Source: QNYZ01 sp964577615 (lineage in GTDB: Bacteria > Desulfobacterota > Desulfobacteria > Desulfobacterales > QNYZ01). From it: a stretch of DNA of 13,376 nt. Positions 1 through 5,715 of this stretch are shown one piece after another (positions within the stretch are counted from its first letter, which is position 1; each line of letters begins with the position of its first letter). Where the stretch lies: NCBI GenBank assembly GCA_964577615.1, contig CAZNZW010000070.1, forward strand, positions 1-13,376, given 5' to 3'. The translations under genes were made by a program, and so were the position numbers. A model generated the notes under the pieces. That model was not told where the DNA came from. It saw only the letters and a list, made by a program, of their open reading frames with translations, and did not search any database.

Positions 1-45
1 GTGATGCCTGGCATCGATTCCGGCTACTTAACTGAGGAAAATTCA

Positions 46-1161
46 ATGCAGCTGCCCAGTTTAAAATTTGGCGACCTTGTGGCCCGTATCCCGATTATCC
101 AAGGCGGCATGGGGGTGGGGGTGTCTCTTTCCGGCCTGGCCTCCGCTGTGGCCAACGAAGGCGGCGTGGGCGTGATCGCCACCGCCATGATCGGGATGAA
201 AGATCCCAACCGAAAAAAGGATCCGGTTGGCGCCGACAGTCGAATACTGACCGACGAAATCCGTAAGGCCCATGAAAACATGACCGACGGCCTGCTGGGC
301 GTTAATATTATGTGTGCCCTGACCAATTTCAAGGAGCTGGTGACGACCGCCATTGCCGAGCAGGTGGATATTATTTTTTCGGGCGCCGGGCTGCCCCTTG
401 ATCTCCCTCAATATTTAAAGGAAGTATCCAATGACCTGAAAGAAAAAGTCCGCACCAAACTGGTGCCGATTGTTTCATCGGGCCGGGCGGCCAATATTTT
501 ATGCCGCAAATGGCTGTCAAAATTTGATTACCTGCCGGATGGATTTGTGGTGGAAGGCCCCCGGGCCGGCGGTCATCTCGGTTTCAAGCCGGAACAGCTT
601 AATGACCCGGCTTTTTCCCTGGAAAAGATTGTCGCAGATGTCATTCAGGCGGTCAAACCCTATGCCGAAAAAGCCCAGCGCCAGATTCCGGTCATCGCGG
701 CGGGCGGCGTCTATACCGGCGGGGACATTGCCAAATTTTTACGTATGGGAGCCGCAGGTGTTCAGATGGGCACCCGCTTCGTGGCCACCCACGAGTGCGA
801 TGCGGACATTGCATTCAAAAAAGCATTTGTGGATGCCCGCAGGGAAGACGTGACGATCATCAAGAGCCCTGTCGGCCTGCCGGGCCGGGCATTGAAAAAC
901 AGCTTCCTGGAAGACGTATCCCGGGGCAAACGAAGCCCGCGCAAGTGCGTATTCAAATGCCTGCGCAGCTGCGACGAACAGAAAGCGCCCTACTGCATCG
1001 CCCAGGCCCTGCTCAATGCCTATAAAGGCAAGCTTAAGAACGGTTTCGTCTTTGCCGGGGCCAACGCCTACCTGGTGGATAAAATTGTCTCGGTCAGGGA
1101 GCTTTTCAATTCACTCAAAGAAGAGTTCGACACCTTCTGGTACAAGGAAGACCCCCGATAA
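46..1161 (+). CDS. Nitronate monooxygenase / 2-nitropropane dioxygenase family flavin oxidoreductase
   Basis: A 371-residue FMN-dependent TIM-barrel oxidoreductase of the NPD/FabK-like family; the substrate cannot be told from sequence. Seen: an N-terminal IPIIQGGMGVGVS segment (about residues 15-27), GPRAGGH at 171-177 with the His at the position of the family's catalytic base, and AAGGVYTGGDIAKFLRMGA (218-236) followed by GVQMGTRF, the FMN-phosphate-binding part. The C-terminus carries four cysteines (C301, C305, C309, C317) and then FAGANAYLVDKI, a tail I recall from NPD proteins of anaerobes. The ATG at 46 is preferred over the in-frame GTG/ATG at the window edge because GAGGA lies 7 nt upstream and the family motif begins soon after it. 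It converges on the minus-strand phaR-like block. The family is clear; whether it acts on nitronates, on enoyl-ACP or on something else is open. Confidence 0.88.
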   Translation: MQLPSLKFGDLVARIPIIQGGMGVGVSLSGLASAVANEGGVGVIATAMIGMKDPNRKKDPVGADSRILTDEIRKAHENMTDGLLGVNIMCALTNFKELVTTAIAEQVDIIFSGAGLPLDLPQYLKEVSNDLKEKVRTKLVPIVSSGRAANILCRKWLSKFDYLPDGFVVEGPRAGGHLGFKPEQLNDPAFSLEKIVADVIQAVKPYAEKAQRQIPVIAAGGVYTGGDIAKFLRMGAAGVQMGTRFVATHECDADIAFKKAFVDARREDVTIIKSPVGLPGRALKNSFLEDVSRGKRSPRKCVFKCLRSCDEQKAPYCIAQALLNAYKGKLKNGFVFAGANAYLVDKIVSVRELFNSLKEEFDTFWYKEDPR

Positions 1162-1172
1162 CCCGCCGGAAA

Positions 1173-1191
1173 ATCGCCCGTTATGGGCGAT
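1173..1191 (+). terminator. Weak hairpin just after the flavin oxidoreductase gene
   Basis: ATCGCCC and GGGCGAT form a perfect 7-bp stem around a 5-nt loop, starting 12 nt after the stop codon. No T-run follows, so it could be a Rho-assisted or mRNA-end-stabilising stem rather than a true intrinsic terminator. Confidence 0.35.
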
Positions 1192-1269
1192 ACCATCTGT
1201 CTTAGGTCCGTCACTTTTGGGCAACAATGGCGCCGGCGTCCGGTTTGGCCGCCTCCCTGCTTGACAAGA

Positions 1270-1294
1270 GGACCCGATGATTGTTGTCGGGCCC
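1270..1294 (-). terminator. Candidate terminator of the minus-strand phasin/phaR-like operon
   Basis: Read on the minus strand, GGGCCCGA and TCGGGTCC make an 8-bp stem (one G-U pair) with a 9-nt loop, followed by the modestly T-rich TCTTGTC. On the plus strand the same G-U becomes an A-C mismatch, so the structure favours minus-strand transcripts. It lies 26 nt past the stop of the small membrane protein gene. The U-tract is poor. Confidence 0.45.
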
Positions 1295-1320
1295 TTCGGA
1301 CATGCCGGTACGGAAGCTGT

Positions 1321-1500
1321 TTACGTTTTTTTTCGGGACGTTACCCTGGCTCCCGATTTCCTCCTGCCCGCCCGTCTTCTTATGTAAAAAGCGATCACAA
1401 ACGGCAGATCAAGAAAAAATTCCAGCAAGAAACCGAACATTGCCCATGCCAGCAGAAACGGCGTCTGGAGAAATGTATTGACCGTGTCTCTATTCAGCAT
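1321..1500 (-). CDS. Small single-span membrane protein (59 aa), overlapping the end of the phaR-like gene
   Basis: Not recognised as a named family. The 59-residue product has a short polar N-terminus, a hydrophobic stretch from about residue 14 to 40 (FLLAWAMFGFLLEFFLDLPF, then VIAFYI) and a strongly basic tail in which 10 of the last 19 residues are Arg or Lys. The positive-inside rule predicts a cytoplasmic C-terminus. Two acidic residues (E27, D31) sit inside the hydrophobic stretch, which may mark a kink, a membrane-surface helix or an interaction site. Its ATG overlaps the stop of the phaR-like gene by 11 nt (ATG, five bases, then TAG) and there is no clear Shine-Dalgarno, so coupled translation is likely. 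A hairpin terminator candidate follows. Support comes from position, overlap and composition; no homologue was checked, so a chance reading frame is not excluded. Confidence 0.62.
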   Translation of the reverse strand: MLNRDTVNTFLQTPFLLAWAMFGFLLEFFLDLPFVIAFYIRRRAGRRKSGARVTSRKKT

Positions 1501-2113
1501 CGTACCGCTTATCCGCCGAACCGGCGGTCAACGTCTTTTCGATCTGATCCACCTTATGGTTTAACGCGTTTATCCGGCGGGCAAGATCCGCCACCTGGCC
1601 TTTCGTCACCAGATGCATCCGGCCCAGAACATCGTTAACGCGCTGGTCGACCTTCGCACCGATCCACGCTTTCAAATGACCGGGAGCGGGCAGCAGATCC
1701 TGCGTCAATCGCCGGGACGCGGCAGCAGAAATCCTGCCGCTTTTCCCCGGGAAATGGTCCCGCCCATCGGCTTCGCCTTCTGCAGCCGCGTCGTCATTGT
1801 GCCACATCGACGTATATTTATGGGCATACCCGGTCAGTGTATCGCCGCCTTTACGCAGCAACTGGACCAGTACCCCGGTGGGTACGGCGGAAGGGGCATC
1901 CGGCGAGTGGAATTTATCTTCCCTGCCCAAAAGACGCGCCACAACCGCGGCGGTCAGATCTTCCCCGGTAACATGATCGACGATGCGGACAGGTTCCCCT
2001 GCTTTTATCAGGTCGGCCACCCGGCGCTGGGTGATGTATGTCTTTGCCGCCGTATCGTATAGTTTTCGATTGGCATATTTTTTAATCAGCCGCACCTCGT
2101 TTTTCGATATCAT
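1490..2113 (-). CDS. phaR: PhaR-like polyhydroxyalkanoate synthesis regulator (PHB/PHA accumulation DNA-binding domain)
   Basis: A 207-residue protein. Residues about 7-62 match the PHB_acc_N DNA-binding domain: VRLIKKYANRKLYDTAAKTY, then YIT, RVADLIKAGE, VRIVDHVTGEDLT. In characterised bacteria PhaR represses phasin genes and binds PHA granules, releasing DNA when polymer is present. Residues 78-104 (PTGVLVQLLRKGGDTL, YAHKY, W) resemble the segment after the DNA-binding domain in longer members. The middle (105-145) is polar and probably disordered. The end (about 168-195) is a predicted coiled coil with T-K-x-x-V-x-D-L-x3-I-x2-L-x2-K-V spacing, shared with the phasin-like neighbour. A G-rich stretch (GGTGGGGGGAT) precedes the ATG and could be a ribosome site. 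The gene lies 58 nt after the phasin-like gene and overlaps a small membrane protein gene. No PHA synthase is in view, so a PHA role is inferred from the family. Confidence 0.8.
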   Translation of the reverse strand: MISKNEVRLIKKYANRKLYDTAAKTYITQRRVADLIKAGEPVRIVDHVTGEDLTAAVVARLLGREDKFHSPDAPSAVPTGVLVQLLRKGGDTLTGYAHKYTSMWHNDDAAAEGEADGRDHFPGKSGRISAAASRRLTQDLLPAPGHLKAWIGAKVDQRVNDVLGRMHLVTKGQVADLARRINALNHKVDQIEKTLTAGSADKRYDAE

Positions 2114-2127
2114 TTATCCCCCCACCG

Positions 2128-2146
2128 CTGCAAATTAACTGCCTGC
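2128..2146 (-). promoter_or_regulatory. TGC-rich element upstream of the phaR-like gene
   Basis: Three CTGC blocks (at 2128, 2139 and 2143 on the plus strand) flank an AT-rich AAATTAA, 15-33 nt before the phaR-like start. Characterised PhaR proteins bind TGC-rich sites, so an autoregulatory operator is possible. The blocks are direct repeats rather than the usual inverted pair, so this is only suggestive. Confidence 0.2.
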
Positions 2147-2171
2147 GACACGCCAGCACGCCAAAAACCGG

Positions 2172-2819
2172 TCATTCCTTCATCCGGCTGCTCAGCCGGC
2201 TGATTTTTTGACTCAGTTTTTCGATAGTGGCGGCCAGATCTTTAATATCATCCCGGGTCGACAGGTTCAGCGCGTCAACAATCGCGTTCTTTTTATCTGC
2301 GATCTGCGTATCGATGGCCTGCACACCGGGAATCCGGCGGGCATATGTCTTCCCCGCCCGCACAATGCCCCTGACCACCGCCTCCGGGTCAGAGCGAATC
2401 TCAGCCGCCAAGGTTTTCCCGTCTTCGGCTATTTCTTCTACAATATCGGCAGACTGCGCAAACACTCGACCGCTCCAGACCTTCCCGCCTGCGAGACAGC
2501 TGCCCAGCACCTGATTCGGATGTTCGGCCAGATCACGGGCCCATTTTCTACCGTCAGCCATATTTTGATTAATCCAGCGTTCAAGATCTTCCCGGGCATC
2601 CGTCGCCCACTGCCTGCCATCATCCGAAAATTTCTCAACCGCTCCCTTCGGATCTTTCCGCAACCCATCGATAGCCGATTTTGTGGCGGCCATGGCCGGG
2701 GTTGCCAGCCCGGTACTGTATTTTTGAGCCATTTCGGCCAATCTGTCGGCGATCCTATTTACATTATTAATCATATGGTACTTCGAGACCGCTTTCTTTC
2801 CGGGCACCGTCTTTGCCAT
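2172..2819 (-). CDS. Phasin-like granule-associated protein with five 22-residue repeats
   Basis: A 215-residue, highly charged and helical protein without signal peptide or membrane span, resembling phasin / PHA granule-associated proteins by composition, C-terminal coiled coil and neighbour. Residues 57-166 consist of five gapless 22-residue units. The glycine of a [D/A/G]-G-[R/K] motif recurs at 68, 90, 112, 134 and 156, an aromatic or Leu follows three residues later (W71, W93, W115, L137, Y159), then Ala/Ser. Proline opens units one, three and five (P57, P101, P145). The end (residues 187-209, S-T-R-D-D-I-x-D-L-x3-I-x2-L-x2-K-I) is a coiled coil like that of the PhaR-like neighbour. Repeats of 22 residues punctuated by proline are typical of amphipathic lipid-surface helices, so a granule or membrane surface role is inferred. 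A strong AGGAG lies 8 nt before the ATG. Assignment to a precise phasin family is uncertain. Confidence 0.65.
   Translation of the reverse strand: MAKTVPGKKAVSKYHMINNVNRIADRLAEMAQKYSTGLATPAMAATKSAIDGLRKDPKGAVEKFSDDGRQWATDAREDLERWINQNMADGRKWARDLAEHPNQVLGSCLAGGKVWSGRVFAQSADIVEEIAEDGKTLAAEIRSDPEAVVRGIVRAGKTYARRIPGVQAIDTQIADKKNAIVDALNLSTRDDIKDLAATIEKLSQKISRLSSRMKE
2322..2651 (-). repeat. Five tandem 22-codon repeats within the phasin-like gene
   Basis: The units cover residues 57-78, 79-100, 101-122, 123-144 and 145-166 and align without gaps. Column 5 is V/I/L/V/V, column 12 is G in all five, column 13 is R/R/K/K/K, column 15 is W/W/W/L/Y and column 16 is A/A/S/A/A. Odd units start with P, giving a 44-residue super-repeat. 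The repetition is at protein level; the DNA units have diverged, which suggests old, selected repeats. Confidence 0.75.
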
Positions 2820-2950
2820 AATACGCTCCTTTGCTTTCCAGACTTATTCCCCCTGACGGGCCGGCCATTGCCCTGATCAGGCGAGCGGATGGTTCTCATG
2901 GCCTGATACAAAATGATGCAGCGCGTCATAAATGTCAAGCCGACCCAGGC
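2820..2950 (-). promoter_or_regulatory. Promoter and operator-like region of the phasin-like operon
   Basis: This 131-nt gap between the comM stop and the phasin-like start holds a consensus -35 hexamer TTGACA on the minus strand (2938-2933), with only a poor -10 (CATTTT at 17-nt spacing). Downstream of it lie a 10-bp perfect palindrome CCTGATCAGG (2872-2881) and an inverted repeat ATCAGGC/GCCTGAT (arms 2876-2882 and 2901-2907) that shares its half-site. This arrangement would suit a repressor such as the PhaR-like protein. The -10 weakness keeps confidence low. Confidence 0.35.
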
Positions 2951-4483
2951 TTATGGCATTCGTTTGCGGTCGAGGCTTCGATATTGAATCGCCTCGGAGA
3001 TATGATCGGCCGTTATCCGGTCGGCGGAAACCAGATCGGCAATGGTCCGGGCAATCTTTATGATCCGGTTATACGCCCGCGCGGACAGGCCGATTTTATC
3101 GACAGCTGTTTCAAGCAGCCGGTCCGACGCCTGATCCAGCCGGCAGTATGCCTTGATCTGCCGATTATTCATCTGGGCGTTGCAGAATATTTTTGAGCGG
3201 CCGAATCGTTTCTGCTGCCGTTTTCGCGCAGCGGTGACCCGGCGCCGAATCTGTCCGGAGGGCTCGGCGGGAGAATGCCTCATCAGGTCCCTGTAGGGCA
3301 CGGTCGGTACTTCCATATGGATATCAATCCGGTCGAGAAGAGGGCCGGATATTCGTGAGCGATACCGGTGAATCTGATGGCGGGTACAATGACAGGGATG
3401 CGCCGGATCAGACAGGTAGCCGCACGGGCACGGATTCATGGCGGCGATGAGCATAAACCGAGACGGATAGGTAATCGTGGACGCCGCCCGGGAAATCGTC
3501 ACCCGGTGGTCTTCCAGCGGCTGCCGTAATACCTCGAGGACATGCTTCTTGTATTCGGCCAATTCATCAAGAAACAGCACGCCATTGTGGGCCAGGCTCA
3601 CCTCACCGGGCCTGGGGATATGGCCGCCGCCAATTAAACCGGCGTCGGAAATCGTATGGTGGGGGGACCGGAAAGGGCGCCGGGTGACCAGCGCCTGATC
3701 CTTTTCAAGCATCCCCACCACGCTGAAAATCTTCGTGGTTTCAATCGCTTCTTCAAAAGTCAGTGGCGGCAGGATTCCGGGCAGACGCCGGGCCAGCATG
3801 GTTTTACCCGATCCGGGCGGCCCGATCATCAGCAGATTGTGGCCGCCGGCGGCCGCTACTTCCATCGCCCGCTTAACATGTTCCTGCCCCATGACTTCGG
3901 AAAAATCAACGTCCGACCCATCCGGCCGGGAAAACAGCTCGTCGATATCGGTTTTTTCGGGTTGAATGGTTGCAAACCCCCGCAGAAAATCAACGGCTTC
4001 GGCCAGGGTTCGGGACGGGTAAACCGAGATGCCATCCACCACCGCCGCTTCCCGGCGATTCTCCGCCGGGACAATGATGCCCCTGTATCCGGCTTCGGCG
4101 GCCGAAATGGCCATGGGCAGGGCGCCCTGCACCGGCTTGACGCGGCCATCCAGGGATAATTCGCCGAGGATAAGAAATTTGTCGACCCGATGCTGGGGAA
4201 TAATCTGGGTAGCGGCCAGAATCCCCATGGCGATGGGCAGATCGAATCCGGTGCCCTCTTTTTTGATCCCGGCAGGCGCCAGGTTGACGGTAATACGGTC
4301 GTCGGGAAAAGAGTAACCCGAATTGGTAATCGCCGCCTTGACCCGTTCGCGGCTCTCTTTCACCGCCGTTTCAGGAAGCCCCACGGTGGTAAAAGACGGC
4401 AGGCCGGCGGCAATATCCACTTCGACTTCAACAAGGTACGCATCAATTCCGATCACCGCGCTGCTGAGCACTCTGGCTAACAA
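2951..4483 (-). CDS. comM: ComM/YifB family Mg-chelatase-like AAA+ ATPase
   Basis: A 510-residue protein of usual family length. The N-terminal Lon-protease-like ChlI domain (about 1-170) opens with MLARVLSSAVIGIDAYLVEV and includes GLPETAVKESRERVKAA and INLAP-type sequence (TVNLAPAGIKKEGTGFDLPI). The AAA+ domain follows with Walker A GPPGSGKT (221-228), Walker B VLFLDE (302-307), FRSPHHT (271-277) and a cysteine cluster C352, C354, C364, C366. The C-terminal Mg-chelatase domain has the usual LSARAYNRIIKIARTIADL. In naturally transformable bacteria ComM is a hexameric helicase that promotes branch migration during DNA integration; in others its role is less clear. The start is TTG, fixed by family alignment and by a perfect AGGAGG 5 nt upstream. 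It diverges from lpxC and is followed by the phasin-like operon, apparently with its own promoter. Confidence 0.95.
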   Translation of the reverse strand: MLARVLSSAVIGIDAYLVEVEVDIAAGLPSFTTVGLPETAVKESRERVKAAITNSGYSFPDDRITVNLAPAGIKKEGTGFDLPIAMGILAATQIIPQHRVDKFLILGELSLDGRVKPVQGALPMAISAAEAGYRGIIVPAENRREAAVVDGISVYPSRTLAEAVDFLRGFATIQPEKTDIDELFSRPDGSDVDFSEVMGQEHVKRAMEVAAAGGHNLLMIGPPGSGKTMLARRLPGILPPLTFEEAIETTKIFSVVGMLEKDQALVTRRPFRSPHHTISDAGLIGGGHIPRPGEVSLAHNGVLFLDELAEYKKHVLEVLRQPLEDHRVTISRAASTITYPSRFMLIAAMNPCPCGYLSDPAHPCHCTRHQIHRYRSRISGPLLDRIDIHMEVPTVPYRDLMRHSPAEPSGQIRRRVTAARKRQQKRFGRSKIFCNAQMNNRQIKAYCRLDQASDRLLETAVDKIGLSARAYNRIIKIARTIADLVSADRITADHISEAIQYRSLDRKRMP

Positions 4484-4597
4484 TCAGACCTCCTGTTTAC
4501 CACGGTTTCGCAGGTTTGCGCTGAAATGACCACCCGTCATGGATATTGAGCCATACCAAACCAGCAGCACCGGCACAATATTTTTATCGCCAACGGG

Positions 4598-4626
4598 TTT
4601 ACTTGCCAGCCATAGTGTCGTATATG
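4598..4626 (+). promoter_or_regulatory. Possible sigma-70 promoter for lpxC
   Basis: TTTACT and TATATG are separated by exactly 17 nt, each matching 4 of 6 consensus bases. The predicted transcript start lies about 70 nt before the GTG start of lpxC. Confidence 0.3.
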
Positions 4627-4690
4627 CCACAATAAGAGCCAACCGGCAGGATGCGGTTTTTTCGATCCATGCCGGACGGCAACGTATTCA

Positions 4691-4696
4691 AGGAGG
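4691..4696 (+). promoter_or_regulatory. Ribosome binding site that sets the lpxC start
   Basis: A perfect AGGAGG lies 4 nt before a GTG in the lpxC frame. The next upstream in-frame start (ATG at 4539) lacks such a site and would add 54 unrelated residues. Confidence 0.6.
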
Positions 4697-4700
4697 ACGG

Positions 4701-5615
4701 GTGCCCCCCACTCACGCCAGACAATCATCGCCACCGGCCACAAACGGAAACGGCCTGCATACCTGCCAGCGGACGCTGAAACAGACCGCGTCCTGCACCG
4801 GCATCGGCGTTCACTCGGGGAACCCGGTCCATCTGACCATCCATCCGGCCCACATTAACCACGGCATCAAATTCATGCGCACGGACCTTCCCGGCAAGCC
4901 GGTGATAAGCGCCCATTTCCGGAATGTCATCGATACCAGTCTGGCCACCGTCATCGGCCAGGACGGGTATATTCTTTCCACCATCGAGCACCTGATGGCC
5001 AGTTTTTACGGGATGGGCATCGATAATGCCCTGGTCGAAGTCGACACACACGAGATCCCCATCATGGACGGCAGCGCCCATCTCTTTGCCGAAACCATCC
5101 GGAACTCGGGCATCAAAACCCAGGGCGGCAAACGGTATTATTTCAAGGTAAACAAACCGATTTCGCTGTCCAATGGCGACAGTTCCGTCACGGTTTATCC
5201 ATCGGATTCATTTCGGATTACCAGCCATATTTCCTTCAACCACCCCCTGATCAACGAACAGTCATTGTCCCTTGTCATCAGCAACGGCACTTTTGAGAAA
5301 GAAATCAGCCGGGCGCGAACTTTCGGTTTTTTTTCAGATTACCAGCAGCTGAAACAACTGGGCCTGTCCAGAGGATGTTCGCTGGACAACGTTGTGGTCA
5401 TCGACGGCGAATCCATTTTGAACAAAGATGGGCTGCGCTATACGGACGAATTTGTCCGTCACAAGATTCTGGACTGCCTGGGCGACTTCTCTCTTCTCGG
5501 AATGCCCCTGCTGGGACACATCAAAACCAGTAAAAGCGGTCATGCGCTCAATCATGCTTTTTTGAAAAAATTCTTGCTCGAAAAGCAATCATGGGAAACG
5601 CACGTTATCCCTTAG
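4701..5615 (+). CDS. lpxC: UDP-3-O-acyl-N-acetylglucosamine deacetylase (LpxC)
   Basis: Zinc deacetylase for the committed step of lipid A synthesis in the cytoplasm. From the GTG start it is 304 residues, close to E. coli LpxC (305). Seen: QRTLKQTASCTGIGVHSG (23-40), STIEHLMASFYGMGIDN with E96 and zinc ligand H97, IPIMDGSA (119-126), SRARTFGF (203-210), GCSLDNVVVID (225-235), DEFVRHKILDCLGD with zinc ligands H254 and D258, and the catalytic H281 in SGHALNHAFLKKF. All catalytic residues are present. The first 22 residues are polar, proline-rich and extra relative to E. coli. The GTG is chosen for its AGGAGG site and family length. A terminator-like hairpin follows, so it may be its own transcription unit despite the plus-strand genes behind it. 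Confidence 0.95.
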   Translation: MPPTHARQSSPPATNGNGLHTCQRTLKQTASCTGIGVHSGNPVHLTIHPAHINHGIKFMRTDLPGKPVISAHFRNVIDTSLATVIGQDGYILSTIEHLMASFYGMGIDNALVEVDTHEIPIMDGSAHLFAETIRNSGIKTQGGKRYYFKVNKPISLSNGDSSVTVYPSDSFRITSHISFNHPLINEQSLSLVISNGTFEKEISRARTFGFFSDYQQLKQLGLSRGCSLDNVVVIDGESILNKDGLRYTDEFVRHKILDCLGDFSLLGMPLLGHIKTSKSGHALNHAFLKKFLLEKQSWETHVIP

Positions 5616-5671
5616 GCGCTCCGCTGAAATTTACCACCCTATACAGCTAAAATCACTTGCTATTTTTGTCG

Positions 5672-5710
5672 GGTTCGATTAACAATTCATTTAATCGAGC
5701 CGAAATTTTT
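5672..5710 (+). terminator. Intrinsic terminator after lpxC (or leader hairpin of the DUF4390-NtrYX operon)
   Basis: GGTTCGATTAA and TTAATCGAGCC pair over 11 bp with one G-U, enclosing an 8-nt loop, and are followed by GAAATTTTT. The hairpin is moderately stable and the T-run starts 4 nt past the stem. It ends only 5 nt before the ATG at 5716, so it could also act as an attenuator for the downstream genes. Confidence 0.65.
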
Positions 5711-5715
5711 ATTAT

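Larger units (their letters stand above)
4484..4700. promoter_or_regulatory. Divergent intergenic spacer between comM and lpxC
   Basis: This 217-nt region must hold the promoters for both genes. It stays open in the lpxC frame from an ATG at 4539, but that upstream sequence (54 codons) does not look like LpxC. No tRNA, riboswitch or convincing small gene was seen. Confidence 0.5.

Noticed and set aside
1..45. GTG/ATG at the window edge as start of the flavin oxidoreductase
   Set aside because: The ATG at 46 has a good GAGGA site and begins where the family begins; the 15 upstream codons lack family character.
1183..1638. Plus-strand 151-codon open frame over the convergent intergenic region and phaR-like 3' end
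   Set aside because: The composition is low-complexity Arg/Pro/Ser-rich with no ribosome site, and it lies antisense to the phaR-like and small membrane protein genes.
3850..4160. Short open frames on both strands inside comM
   Set aside because: They are shadow frames of a gene whose protein matches ComM/YifB throughout.
4570..4588. Possible sigma-54 -24/-12 promoter (GGCAC-N5-TTTTA) upstream of lpxC
   Set aside because: The essential GC of the -12 element is missing.
4650..4780. Possible leader peptide frame starting ATG at 4650, overlapping the lpxC start
   Set aside because: No ribosome site, no attenuator structure, and a composition that looks like an out-of-frame reading of lpxC.
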